Shown in pieces: positions 28,609-36,878 of a DNA stretch of 64,000 bases. This DNA is from Bacteroidia bacterium. GTDB taxonomy: Bacteria; Bacteroidota; Bacteroidia; Flavobacteriales; Flavobacteriaceae. The stretch is from assembly GCA_030430535.1 (NCBI GenBank), contig JAUIKY010000006.1, positions 51,759-115,758 of the forward strand, given 5' to 3'. Made by a program: the position numbers and the translations under genes. The stretch's first letter is position 1, and every line of letters starts with the position of its first letter. The notes under the pieces are model-generated. The model was given only the letters and a program-made list of their open reading frames with translations. It was not told where the DNA came from and ran no database searches.

Positions 28609-29256
28609 TTTTTCACCAAAAGCCAAATCGCCCGCATCGCCAAGCCCAGGAACAATATAACCTTTGCTGTTTAGTTTTTCATCAATAGTGGCAATCCATA
28701 AATGTACGTTTTCGCCTAGATGTTTTTCAACAAAATCAATACCGGGTTGGGCGCCAATAACACTTACTAAATGAATGGCTTTCGGCGTTCCAAAAGGTTC
28801 CAAGGCTTTAAAGGTAGCAACGAGTGATTGCCCTGTGGCCAACATCGGGTCGGCCAAAACCAATGTTTTTCCTTCTAAATTGGGACAGGCGAGGTATTCC
28901 ACAATAATTTCAAAATCGTCGGAGTTGTTTTTGTGGTGCCTATAAGCCGAAATAAACGCATTTTCAGCTTTGTCAAAATAATTGAGTAATCCGTTGTGCA
29001 GCGGAATACCAGCCCTTAAAATGGAGCACAAAACCACATCGTTTTTTGGAAGCGGTATTGGCAAAGTCCCCAAAGGCGTTTCAACGGTTTTCGACTCATA
29101 ATTTAGCGATTTGCTCATTTCATAACCCAAAATTTCACCAACACGTTCAATATTCCGCCTAAAACGCATGCGGTCGTTTTGAACTTCAATGTTTCTAATT
29201 TCAGAAATAAAGGTATTCAAAATGGAATTTTGAAGCGATAGGTTATGGATTTTCAT
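28597..29256 (-). CDS. upp: uracil phosphoribosyltransferase
   Basis: UPRTase makes UMP from uracil and PRPP in pyrimidine salvage. The 219-residue protein has VVLCSILRAGIPLHNGLLNY near residues 74-93, the PRPP loop VLADPMLATGQSLVATF near 132-148, and GDAGDLAFGEKL near the C-terminus, the uracil-binding end of the family. It reads on the minus strand, convergent with the DUF6427-like gene. Confidence 0.95.
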   Translation of the reverse strand: MKIHNLSLQNSILNTFISEIRNIEVQNDRMRFRRNIERVGEILGYEMSKSLNYESKTVETPLGTLPIPLPKNDVVLCSILRAGIPLHNGLLNYFDKAENAFISAYRHHKNNSDDFEIIVEYLACPNLEGKTLVLADPMLATGQSLVATFKALEPFGTPKAIHLVSVIGAQPGIDFVEKHLGENVHLWIATIDEKLNSKGYIVPGLGDAGDLAFGEKLQH

Positions 29257-29300
29257 TTGCTCGAAAATATTTTATACCCGTTGTACACTGTAAAAAAAAT

Positions 29301-29444
29301 CGTCAATTCGAGTGGATTTTTCGATTGAAATGAGAAAAATTTGTACTTCGACTGCGCTCAGCAGAGCTATCGAGAATTAAGATTTTGGAAACTAAAAAAG
29401 TTTTCGATACAATTTTTCGTACATCAAAACCACTCGAACTGACG
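29301..29444. repeat. large imperfect inverted repeat in an intergenic region
   Basis: The ends at 29301-29315 and 29430-29444 are inverted copies of each other in 14 of 15 bases (CGTCAATTCGAGTGG and its complement). The arms continue as a weaker inverted match, including GAAAAATT-type segments. The centre at 29346-29370 has the ACTTCGACTGCGCTCA motif, also found in two other gaps. There is no coding potential. It looks like a miniature interspersed element. It occupies most of the 344-base gap 29257-29600, which otherwise holds only the promoter motif at 29573. Confidence 0.55.
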
Positions 29445-29572
29445 GTTGGACTAAATTTTATGTTCAAAATGAATCATGGTAAAGTTAATGAAACCCGTTT
29501 AAAAATTCATCCAGAATAGTTAAAACAATCCCAATGCGATAAAAGCGGACTTAAAATATTGTTTAAATTACG

Positions 29573-29580
29573 TAGTTTTG
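29573..29580 (+). promoter_or_regulatory. TAnnTTTG-type -7 element of the DUF4254 gene
   Basis: TAGTTTTG fits the consensus and ends 20 bases before the ATG at 29601. It supports that start over a TTG at 29559, which would lie upstream of transcription. Confidence 0.55.
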
Positions 29581-29600
29581 TGCTTTTTAAAACCAATAAC

Positions 29601-30206
29601 ATGTTTACAGATAAGGCAAATAAAATATTTCAGGACGTTATAGAAAAATACCACGTTGTTAATACGGTAGACCAACCGTTTGAGAACGCTTACCCAGAGA
29701 GCGAATTAATTGAGCATTTGTTGTACAGAAAATGTTGGATTGATACCGTGCAGTGGCATTATGAAGATATTATTCGCGACCCGCAAATCGACCCGGTAGC
29801 GGCACTGAAATTGAAACGTCAAATTGATGCTTCCAACCAAGACCGAACCGATATGGTGGAGTATATAGACAGTTATTTTCTGGATAAATACAAACATGTA
29901 GAGCCCAAGGCAGACGCTACAATAAATACGGAAAGCCCAGCATGGGGCATTGACCGCTTGTCAATTTTAGCATTGAAAATTTACCATATGAATGAAGAGG
30001 CTACCCGCGAAGACGCTACAGATGCACATCGTGAGGCATGCCAAAAGAAATTGGACGTTTTGTTGGAGCAGCGCGTAGATCTTTCAACCGCCATCGATAC
30101 GCTTTTAAACGATATTGAAAACGGTGATAAATACATGAAAGTGTACAAGCAAATGAAAATGTACAACGACGACGAATTGAACCCGGTGCTTCGTTCACAA
30201 AAGTAA
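29601..30206 (+). CDS. DUF4254 domain-containing protein
   Basis: This 201-residue, mostly helical, charged protein matches the DUF4254 family, which is common in Bacteroidota next to a GT9 (heptosyltransferase-like) gene, as here. Recognisable segments are ELIEHLLYRKCWIDTVQWHY near residues 37-56 and WGIDRLSILALKIYHM near 115-130. There is no signal peptide or membrane segment. Function is unknown; the repeated linkage suggests a link to LPS core assembly. The start follows from the promoter position. Confidence 0.85.
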   Translation: MFTDKANKIFQDVIEKYHVVNTVDQPFENAYPESELIEHLLYRKCWIDTVQWHYEDIIRDPQIDPVAALKLKRQIDASNQDRTDMVEYIDSYFLDKYKHVEPKADATINTESPAWGIDRLSILALKIYHMNEEATREDATDAHREACQKKLDVLLEQRVDLSTAIDTLLNDIENGDKYMKVYKQMKMYNDDELNPVLRSQK

Positions 30207-30233
30207 GAGAGTGCCTAAAAAGTAATAAATAGA

Positions 30234-30319
30234 CGTCATTGCGAGACATTTTATTTCGAAGCAATCTCATAATCGAAACTTTGATTTTTAAAGATTCCTT
30301 CACTTTGTTCGGAATGACG
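30234..30319. repeat. interspersed inverted repeat (CGTCATT ends)
   Basis: The gap between the DUF4254 gene and the GT9 gene holds CGTCATTGCGAG at one end and an inverted GGAATGACG at the other, with a partly self-complementary interior. CGTCATTGCGAG-type elements are scattered in many Bacteroidota genomes. No coding potential is seen. Confidence 0.5.
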
Positions 30320-30351
30320 ACTTTTTAGAATTCCTCAACAAATAAACATAA

Positions 30352-31371
30352 ATGCCCAAACCAACAAAAAACATCTTAGTCATCCGCCTTTCCGCTATGG
30401 GCGATGTGGCCATGACGGTACCGGTATTAAGGGCATTAACACAGCAACATCCCGAGTTAAATGTAACCCTTTTAACTCGGGCTTTTTTTACGCCTTTTTT
30501 TAGGGACATCCAAAATTTAAATGTTTTTTCGGCCGATTTTAAAGGCAAACATAAAGGCGTTTATGGACTTTATAAATTGGCACGGGAACTCAATAAAAAT
30601 CGATTTTACGTTATTGCTGATTTGCACAATGTGTTGCGAACAAAAGTTTTAAAACAATTTTTGCGATGCAAACGTTTTATTTCAATTGATAAAGGCCGAA
30701 AAGAAAAAAAACAACTAATTGCTGGGAATATTTTTGAGCCTTTAAAAACGACGCACCAACGCTATGCCGATGTGTTCAACGGTTTGGGGTATCCGGTAGA
30801 TTTATCAAACCCTTCCTTTCCGGAAAAAGTAGAATTGACTTCAAAGCTTCAAAAGTTGCTTGGAGCATCTTCCAAAAAAATGGTTGGAATAGCGCCTTTT
30901 GCTGCCCACGAAGGCAAAATGTACCCGTTGGAACTCACCAAAAAAGTCATTGAAACCCTAAGTAAAGATTATAAAATGGTATTGTTTGGTGGCGGAAAAA
31001 AAGAGATTGATGTTTTAAATGAATTGGAATCTGCTTTTGAAAACACGGTAAACATCGCTGGAAAATTGACCTTGGATGAAGAATTGGACGTGGTTTCCAA
31101 TTTGGAGGTGATGCTTTCCATGGATTCCGGAAATGCCCATATAGCCGCTATGTTGGGCATAAAAACAGTCACCATTTGGGGCGTTACGCATCCTTTTGCT
31201 GGTTTTGCACCGTTCAACCAACCAAACGATTACGCTTTGCTGGCCGATAGAAATCAATTTTCCAAAATACCTACTTCGGTTTACGGCAATAAATATCCCG
31301 AAAATTACGAAGCGGCAGCAGGAAGTATTCCGCCAGAGGCTGTGGTTAAAAAAATTAAGTCAATTATTTAA
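30352..31371 (+). CDS. glycosyltransferase family 9 (heptosyltransferase-like)
   Basis: This 339-residue GT-B protein starts KNILVIRLSAMGDVAMTVPV, the GDxxxxxP motif of LPS heptosyltransferases, and has VGIAPFAAHEGKMYPLE near residues 180-196, LFGGGKKEIDVL near 219-230 and SMDSGNAHIAAMLG near 264-277 (the D-S/T-G-x-x-H donor-binding motif). It probably adds a core sugar to lipid A-core in the cytoplasm. In flavobacteria the donor may not be heptose. It pairs with the DUF4254 gene upstream. Confidence 0.88.
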   Translation: MPKPTKNILVIRLSAMGDVAMTVPVLRALTQQHPELNVTLLTRAFFTPFFRDIQNLNVFSADFKGKHKGVYGLYKLARELNKNRFYVIADLHNVLRTKVLKQFLRCKRFISIDKGRKEKKQLIAGNIFEPLKTTHQRYADVFNGLGYPVDLSNPSFPEKVELTSKLQKLLGASSKKMVGIAPFAAHEGKMYPLELTKKVIETLSKDYKMVLFGGGKKEIDVLNELESAFENTVNIAGKLTLDEELDVVSNLEVMLSMDSGNAHIAAMLGIKTVTIWGVTHPFAGFAPFNQPNDYALLADRNQFSKIPTSVYGNKYPENYEAAAGSIPPEAVVKKIKSII

Positions 31372-31373
31372 AC

Positions 31374-31412
31374 TTCTCACCCTTTGGGGGAGATGCCCGC
31401 AGGGCAGAGGGG
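31374..31412. repeat. palindromic intergenic element between convergent genes
   Basis: A short G/C-rich element includes the hairpin TGCCC-GCA-GGGCA at 31394-31406, flanked by ACCCTTTGGGGG and GAGGGGG. It fills the gap between the convergent GT9 and reductase genes and may end transcription from either side. It resembles fragments of a repeat common in flavobacterial gaps. Confidence 0.4.
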
Positions 31413-31414
31413 GC

Positions 31415-32479
31415 TTACACATCATCATAATCCACCGAAATACTAGGTGTGGTTGGGTGTGCCTGGCAAGTCAAAATCAAGCCTTCGGCCACTTCGCTTT
31501 CAGTTAAAATGTTATTTTGTCGCATGGTAGCGGCGCCTTCGGTAACACGGGCCAAACAACTGCTGCAAATACCGCCTTGGCAAGAGTAAGGCGCATCTAA
31601 ATCCTCATCGATGGCGGCTTCCAAAATAGTTTGTTTTGGCGACATCTCAAAGGTAGTGGTCTCATCGTCAACGGTCACCGTAATTTGTGTTTTTCCTGTA
31701 GCAACTGTGTCGTTTTCAATCTTAACTTCTGCCGGTTTTGCTGCTTTAAAAAGCTCGAAGTGAATTCTGCTCGGATTTACATCATGGCCAGTCAACACGT
31801 CTTTTACGGTATGAATCATCGCTTCGGGGCCGCAAAGGTAATAGGCATCTACATCAATATGTTTATGCTTATTTTTCATCACGTAGTTTACTGTGCTTTT
31901 TTCAATCCTTCCGAAAATAGAATCGTCGTCTTCATCACGTTGGCTAAACACAAATTGGATGGAAAAACGCTCCTTATGTTGGTTCTGAAGTTCCAAAAGT
32001 TCCTGTAAAAACATAGTTTCTTCAGTGGTTTTGTTGCCATAAACCAAAATAACTTTACTGTAAACCTCTTCTTCCAAAGCACATTTTATAATGCTTAAAA
32101 TAGGCGTGATTCCGCTACCGGCAGCAAAAAGCGCGATGTTTTTGGTTTTGGAATCGTTAGGGGTAAAAATAAATCGGCCTTTGGGCGGGGCTACATCAAG
32201 TGTGTCGCCAGCTTTCAGGCTATTATTGGCGTAAGCTGAAAAGGTGCCGTCTTTTACTTCTTTAACCGCTACTTTTAATTCGCCACTTTTGGGTGAAGAA
32301 CACAACGAATAATCGCGGCGCACCTCAGTGCCATCAATTTCGGTTTTCAATGTAATGTATTGTCCCGCTTGAAAAGAAAAGGTGTCTTTCAGGTTGCCCG
32401 GAACGTTAAAAGTGATGCTGATGGATTTGTCGGTTTCCCGAGTGATGTTTTGTATTGAAAGTTTGTGAAATGATGACAT
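31415..32479 (-). CDS. PaaE-like ferredoxin/flavin reductase with 2Fe-2S domain
   Basis: The 354-residue protein has three parts. An FAD domain carries RRDYSLCSSP near residues 53-62. An NAD(P)-binding domain has GSGITPILSIIKCALEEE near 120-137 and YYLCGPEAM near 212-220. A C-terminal plant-type 2Fe-2S domain has CQGGICSSC near 300-308 and a last Cys in LTCQAHP near 337. This is the layout of PaaE and similar oxygenase reductases, passing electrons from NAD(P)H to an iron enzyme. No paaABCD genes are in view, so the partner is unknown. Confidence 0.88.
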   Translation of the reverse strand: MSSFHKLSIQNITRETDKSISITFNVPGNLKDTFSFQAGQYITLKTEIDGTEVRRDYSLCSSPKSGELKVAVKEVKDGTFSAYANNSLKAGDTLDVAPPKGRFIFTPNDSKTKNIALFAAGSGITPILSIIKCALEEEVYSKVILVYGNKTTEETMFLQELLELQNQHKERFSIQFVFSQRDEDDDSIFGRIEKSTVNYVMKNKHKHIDVDAYYLCGPEAMIHTVKDVLTGHDVNPSRIHFELFKAAKPAEVKIENDTVATGKTQITVTVDDETTTFEMSPKQTILEAAIDEDLDAPYSCQGGICSSCLARVTEGAATMRQNNILTESEVAEGLILTCQAHPTTPSISVDYDDV

Positions 32480-32496
32480 GTAAAAATAATTTTTAG

Positions 32497-32504
32497 CAAA
32501 AATA
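32497..32504 (-). promoter_or_regulatory. minus-strand -7 element of the PaaE-like gene
   Basis: On the minus strand the sequence reads TATTTTTG, a full match to TAnnTTTG, 17 bases upstream of the ATG at 32479. It lies back to back with a plus-strand TAACTTTG at 32526-32533. Confidence 0.5.
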
Positions 32505-32525
32505 GTGAAGTTGAGGTGTAAATTT

Positions 32526-32533
32526 TAACTTTG
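32526..32533 (+). promoter_or_regulatory. TAnnTTTG-type -7 element ahead of the DUF2059 gene
   Basis: TAACTTTG matches the consensus and lies 77 bases before the ATG at 32611. With the minus-strand element at 32497-32504 it forms a divergent promoter pair. Confidence 0.4.
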
Positions 32534-32610
32534 GGAGTAACAAATGGTTTAAAAAAATAACCAATACACTGTATTCAAAATAGATAACAAAACTCATAAA
32601 AACAAATAAC

Positions 32611-33018
32611 ATGAAAAAAGTATGGTTGGTATGCGCCCTTTTTGCTGTAATTGTGTTAAAAACACAAGCACAGGAGAACAAAGATTTTAAAAGTGAAACT
32701 GTTGAATTTTTAAAGCTTACTGGTGCAGGCGAAGCCTTTATAAATGCCATTGACCAAATAGGAACCATGGTGCCAAGCGATAAAAAAGAAGCTTACGCCA
32801 AAGAAGCTAAAGGTACATTAACAGGACTGTACAGTAAAATAGCCGAATTGTACATGGCCGAATTCACTCATAAAGAAATAAAAGAACTTACAGCCTTTTA
32901 CAATACCGATTTAGGCCAAAAACTCGCCAAAAAACAATTGGGCTTAACCCAAAAAGCAATGGCTTTTGGCCAAAGTTGGGGCATGGAGGTGCAGGGCATC
33001 GCCCAAAAATATCAGTAG
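32611..33018 (+). CDS. DUF2059 domain-containing secreted protein
   Basis: This 135-residue protein has a signal peptide (KKVWLVCALFAVIVL, cleavage probably after TQAQ at about 21) and a helical domain typical of DUF2059: VEFLKLTGAGEAF near 32-44 and the core MAEFTHKEIKELTAFYNTDL near 86-105. It is expected in the periplasm. The function of the family is unknown. It stands alone between a divergent reductase gene and sprE. Confidence 0.85.
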   Translation: MKKVWLVCALFAVIVLKTQAQENKDFKSETVEFLKLTGAGEAFINAIDQIGTMVPSDKKEAYAKEAKGTLTGLYSKIAELYMAEFTHKEIKELTAFYNTDLGQKLAKKQLGLTQKAMAFGQSWGMEVQGIAQKYQ

Positions 33019-33182
33019 CAGTTATTGGTGGTTCGGTTTTCTGTATAATTTTTTGATCCCCAACCGTTTTATTTAAAAGTGTTTGCATTTTATAGCTAAA
33101 TTCAAAAAGATGCTTATTTTTACCAATCTGTTATAATAATGGCGCGAGTTTACAGTTATTATTTAGACTAAAAATACCAGCA

Positions 33183-35738
33183 TTGAAAACCTATAAACCC
33201 ATACTTGTTGTCTTTTTTTCAATCTTCTTGGCCGTGGGCTGCTCAAGAAAAAAAGACCGATTTATAAGTCGAAATTACCATGCCGTAACTGCCGAATTCA
33301 ATGCGCTTTACAATGGCTACAATGCCTTGGAAGAAGGTAGGCAAACCCTAAACGATGCGTATTTCGATAACTATTGGGAGGTTTTGCCCATAGAGCGCAT
33401 GCAGATTTTTGAAGATGTGGTGTTGCCGGGGCAATCGAAAAATGAGAATTTTACCCGTGCTGAAGAAAAAGCTGTTAAAGCGATTCAAAAGCACAGTATG
33501 AATATTGAGGGCAAAGAGAAGAATCCGCAAATGGACGAGGCTTATTTGCTGTTGGGAAAAGCACGTTATTTCGATCAGCGCTTTGTGCCCGCGCTTGAAG
33601 CCTTCAACTATATTCTTTATAAATATCCGGCGAGCGATAAAATAAACCAAGCTAAGGTGTGGCGTGAAAAGGCCAATATTAGACTGCATAATAACGAACT
33701 GGCCATTAAAAACCTAAAACGCTTACTTAGGAAGGAAGAATTGGAAGGTCAGGATTTGGCTGATGCCACTTCCATTTTGGCACAAGCTTACCTGAACGTT
33801 AAAGTGGTCGATACGGCCATTACACTGTTGGAAACCGCATCGGCAGCTACAAAGAGTAACGACGAGCGTGGCCGTTACCGTTTTATACAAGGGCAACTTT
33901 ACAACCAATTGGGGTATAAGGATAGCGCCAACATCGCGTTTGATAAAGTCATCGAGCTGAACCGTAAAACGCCGAGAATCTACATGATTAGCGCGTATCT
34001 GGAAAAAGTAAAGAATTTCGATTTTGAAAACGGAAATAAACTGGAACTTACCGAACTGCTTACTGAGCTTGAGGAAAACCGAGAAAACCGTCCGTTTTTA
34101 GATCGTATTTATTATCAAATAGCCGAGTACCATTTGCAAAATGGATCCGACTCTTTGGCGGTGGCTTATTATAACAAATCACTTCGTACCAATTCGGAAG
34201 ATAATATTTTGGTGGCCAAAAATTACGAAACCTTGGGCGATATGAATTTTGATGCTTCCATTTATGCCAAGGCTGGTAAATACTACGATAGCACGATGGG
34301 TAGTTTGGTTGAAAACTCGAAACCATACCGTGTAATCAAACGTAAGCGTGAGAATTTGGATGATGTGATCCACTACGAGGCTGTGGCTAAGGTTGATGAC
34401 AGTATTTTGAAATTGGTGAATATGCCCGACGCCGAACGGTTAGCTTATTTTGAAGCTGTGGTGGAAGATTTAAAAACTAAGGCCGAAGAAGAAAAAAAGG
34501 CCCAGGAAGCAGCCGAGCGCAACAGTGGATTGGTAACCGTTAATAATCAAGTAGGGCAGCGCATTGGCCCGCCAGGGGGCAACCAGCAAGCTGCGGCGTT
34601 TTATTTTTACAATCCCACAACGGTATCGTACGGTAAAAACGAATTTGTTAAAATTTGGGGCGACAGGAAATTGGAAGACAATTGGCGATGGTCGAGTAAA
34701 GCGGTTTCCAGTGGTGGGAATGCAGGCACTTCAACAACCGATGTGGCGGCTTCTGCTACTGAAGATGAGCGTTTCAATCCACAATTTTACATTTCAAAAA
34801 TCCCTTCCGAAGAAAAAGTTATCGATAGCATCTCAAGAGAGCGTAACTATGCGTATTATCAGTTGGGTTTGATTTACAAGGAAAAGTTCAGTGAATACGA
34901 ATTAGCAAAAAGTAAGTTTCAGGATTTGTTGAATAGCAACCCCGAAGAGCGTTTGGTTCTGCCTTCAAAATACAATTTGTATCGAATTTATGAGGCTTTA
35001 GGAGAGAATGACGAAGCCGCGATTGCCAAGCAAAAAATTATTTCAGAGTATCCTGAATCGCGTTATGCGTTAATTTTAACCAATCCGGAATTGGTTTCGG
35101 AAAATGACGAAAACAGTCCGAGGAGCTTGTACGAGTCGCTCTACGAGCAGCATCTTAATCAGGAATATGCCGAGGTGATTTCTAAAAGTGAAGAGTATAT
35201 CAACAGGTTTGATGGTGACCCCATTGTTCCTAAATTCGAACTGCTAAAAGCTACGGCCATCGGGCGATTAAAAGGTTATGAAGCCTACCAGCAAGCCGTC
35301 AACCATGTGGCGGTAACCTATGCGAATACTCTGGAAGGTAAAGAGGCTCAGGATATTGAAGCCAATATTTTGCCTAAATTAGCAAATAAGGAATTTGTGG
35401 TTTCCGATAGTGTGTCGGGCAACTACAAAGTGGTTTTCAAATTTAAAAATGCCGATACCGAAACGGTAACGTCGTTTAAGAAAACTTTAGATGAAGTTCT
35501 AGAAAATATTAGGTATTACAATTTAAAGTCTTCAATGGACGTGTATAACGAAGACACCAAATTAGTTTTGGTGCATGGCTTGAAAACCGAACAGGTGGCC
35601 AAAACATTCGATCAGCTAATGACCAAAGAAGACCGAAAAAAAATAAAAGCCCCCTATTTTGTGGTATCGTCCGCAAATTATCAAATCATTCAAATCCATA
35701 AAAATTTGGATGCGTATTTGAATATCGATAACAATTAA
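33183..35738 (+). CDS. sprE: type IX secretion / gliding lipoprotein SprE (PorW)
   Basis: SprE (PorW in Porphyromonas) is an outer-membrane-associated TPR lipoprotein needed for type IX secretion and gliding. The 851 residues begin with a lipoprotein signal ending AVGC at Cys20. The family motif RNYHAVTAEFNALYNGYNAL follows near 30-49, then many tetratricopeptide-like repeats. EKKAQEAAERNSG near 440 starts a linker, and the conserved FYFYNPTTVSYGKNEFVKIWG lies near 470-490. Length fits the family. The start is TTG at 33183, which gives the complete signal peptide. The bactofilin gene follows after ten bases. Confidence 0.92.
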   Translation: MKTYKPILVVFFSIFLAVGCSRKKDRFISRNYHAVTAEFNALYNGYNALEEGRQTLNDAYFDNYWEVLPIERMQIFEDVVLPGQSKNENFTRAEEKAVKAIQKHSMNIEGKEKNPQMDEAYLLLGKARYFDQRFVPALEAFNYILYKYPASDKINQAKVWREKANIRLHNNELAIKNLKRLLRKEELEGQDLADATSILAQAYLNVKVVDTAITLLETASAATKSNDERGRYRFIQGQLYNQLGYKDSANIAFDKVIELNRKTPRIYMISAYLEKVKNFDFENGNKLELTELLTELEENRENRPFLDRIYYQIAEYHLQNGSDSLAVAYYNKSLRTNSEDNILVAKNYETLGDMNFDASIYAKAGKYYDSTMGSLVENSKPYRVIKRKRENLDDVIHYEAVAKVDDSILKLVNMPDAERLAYFEAVVEDLKTKAEEEKKAQEAAERNSGLVTVNNQVGQRIGPPGGNQQAAAFYFYNPTTVSYGKNEFVKIWGDRKLEDNWRWSSKAVSSGGNAGTSTTDVAASATEDERFNPQFYISKIPSEEKVIDSISRERNYAYYQLGLIYKEKFSEYELAKSKFQDLLNSNPEERLVLPSKYNLYRIYEALGENDEAAIAKQKIISEYPESRYALILTNPELVSENDENSPRSLYESLYEQHLNQEYAEVISKSEEYINRFDGDPIVPKFELLKATAIGRLKGYEAYQQAVNHVAVTYANTLEGKEAQDIEANILPKLANKEFVVSDSVSGNYKVVFKFKNADTETVTSFKKTLDEVLENIRYYNLKSSMDVYNEDTKLVLVHGLKTEQVAKTFDQLMTKEDRKKIKAPYFVVSSANYQIIQIHKNLDAYLNIDNN

Positions 35739-35748
35739 ACTTAACATT

Positions 35749-36180
35749 ATGTTCTCTGAAAACAAAAAAGGCAAACAAATGGCAGAAAACACTTCCGGAC
35801 AAAATATAATAGCTCAAGGCACTAAGGTTGTTGGCGACGTTAGCAGTGAGGGCGATTTAAGAATTGACGGTATTATTGAAGGAAACGTTACTACCTCGGG
35901 TAAGGTAGCGGTAGGTAAGGCTGGTTTAATTAAAGGCACATTAAACGGCACCGATGCCCATTTTGAAGGCAAGTTTTCTGGAAAGCTCACCTTATCCGGT
36001 ACGTTAAATTTAAAATCGTCTGCCCATATTGAAGGTGAAGTAGTTGCTGGAAAACTATCGGTAGAGCCAGGAGCAACTTTCAATGTTACCTGTGTAATGA
36101 AGGGCAATGCCAAAAACACCAAGTATGCCGAACAGTCTGCAAAACAACCAAAACAAGAAACCCCAACAGCCAATCAATAA
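35749..36180 (+). CDS. bactofilin (polymer-forming cytoskeletal protein)
   Basis: Bactofilins form filaments from a right-handed beta-helix and organise envelope processes. The 143-residue protein has a short charged N-terminus, then the repeating beta-helix pattern from about residue 22 to 118: VVGDVSSEGDLRIDGIIEGN, GKVAVGKAGLIKGTL, LTLSGTLNLKSSAHIEGEVV. The C-terminus is rich in Lys, Gln and Pro. Length is typical. It follows sprE and its 3' end overlaps atpZ, so it appears to lead into the ATP synthase operon. Confidence 0.92.
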   Translation: MFSENKKGKQMAENTSGQNIIAQGTKVVGDVSSEGDLRIDGIIEGNVTTSGKVAVGKAGLIKGTLNGTDAHFEGKFSGKLTLSGTLNLKSSAHIEGEVVAGKLSVEPGATFNVTCVMKGNAKNTKYAEQSAKQPKQETPTANQ

Positions 36181-36373
36181 ATATGTTAGGTTTACCACCA
36201 TTGCCATACAAATGGGGTTAACCATTTATTTGGGCAGTAAGTTGGGTGAGTGGTTAGATGTTAAATTCAACAACACGAATCAGTTATATTATAAAGTAGT
36301 CACCCTGTTGGCTGTGTTTTTAGCTATGTTTTCTGTTATAAAACAGGTGATAGATATTACCAATAAAAAATAA
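36125..36373 (+). CDS. AtpZ/AtpI family protein
   Basis: This small protein has two membrane helices (FTTIAIQMGLTIYLGSKLG near 22-40 and VVTLLAVFLAMFSVIKQVI near 57-75) separated by EWLDVKF. It matches the AtpZ/AtpI proteins encoded ahead of F-type ATP synthase genes, which help assembly of the c-ring or act in cation uptake. The 5' part overlaps the bactofilin gene. Two in-frame ATG codons are possible, 36107 and 36125; I prefer 36125 because it gives the shorter polar N-terminus usual in the family. Confidence 0.82.
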   Translation: MPNSLQNNQNKKPQQPINKYVRFTTIAIQMGLTIYLGSKLGEWLDVKFNNTNQLYYKVVTLLAVFLAMFSVIKQVIDITNKK

Positions 36374-36742
36374 ATGATAAAAAGAATACTCGTTTTTGCA
36401 CTTTGTGTGTTGGTGCTGTTTGCCATTGCCTTTTCTATTCATAATCATTTTGTGGTCATCCAATCTTTTAGTTTGTGGCAGGTTTACCTGTTTCATGCGG
36501 TAGCTTCGTTAATAGTATATGTTAGTGTGGAGCTAATAAGCGATATAAGACCTAACCAAGCAGGTTATGTGTATTTAACCTTTACATTTGTTAAATTGGG
36601 CTTGTTTGTTTTGATTTTTAAAAATGAAGTGTTCGAAAATGAGGTTTTAACAAAGAGCGAACGCATAGCTTTAGTAGTGCCTCTATTCTTGTTTTTAACC
36701 GCAGAAGCAGTGGGGGTTTCAAAGTTGCTTAATAACAAATAG
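36374..36742 (+). CDS. small membrane protein of the ATP synthase operon (DUF6168-like)
   Basis: The 122-residue protein has four hydrophobic segments (RILVFALCVLVLFAIAF, VYLFHAVASLIVYVSVELI, YVYLTFTFVKLGLFVLIF, IALVVPLFLFLTAEAVGV), similar in outline to AtpI-type proteins. It starts immediately after the atpZ stop. I believe the flavobacterial family is listed as DUF6168, without certainty. Its place between atpZ and atpB suggests a helper of F0 assembly. Confidence 0.65.
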   Translation: MIKRILVFALCVLVLFAIAFSIHNHFVVIQSFSLWQVYLFHAVASLIVYVSVELISDIRPNQAGYVYLTFTFVKLGLFVLIFKNEVFENEVLTKSERIALVVPLFLFLTAEAVGVSKLLNNK

Positions 36743-36807
36743 TTAAGTTGTTTAGCGGTTTTGAAAAGGTTAAAATTTCGTTGCAAAAAAACTAAGTAAA
36801 AAAAGGG

Positions 36808-36837
36808 TTTGGGTTTTTAAATTATTGTGTACATTTG
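36808..36837 (+). promoter_or_regulatory. promoter of atpB (TTTG-N18-TACATTTG)
   Basis: TTTG at 36808-36811 and TACATTTG at 36830-36837 are separated by 18 bases and match both elements of the Bacteroidota promoter. The ATG of atpB follows 41 bases later. It gives the core ATP synthase genes their own promoter, apart from the bactofilin-atpZ transcript. Confidence 0.7.
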
Positions 36838-36878
36838 CACAAAATTTTAGAGAGCTAAATTCTTTATTTTTAAAAATT

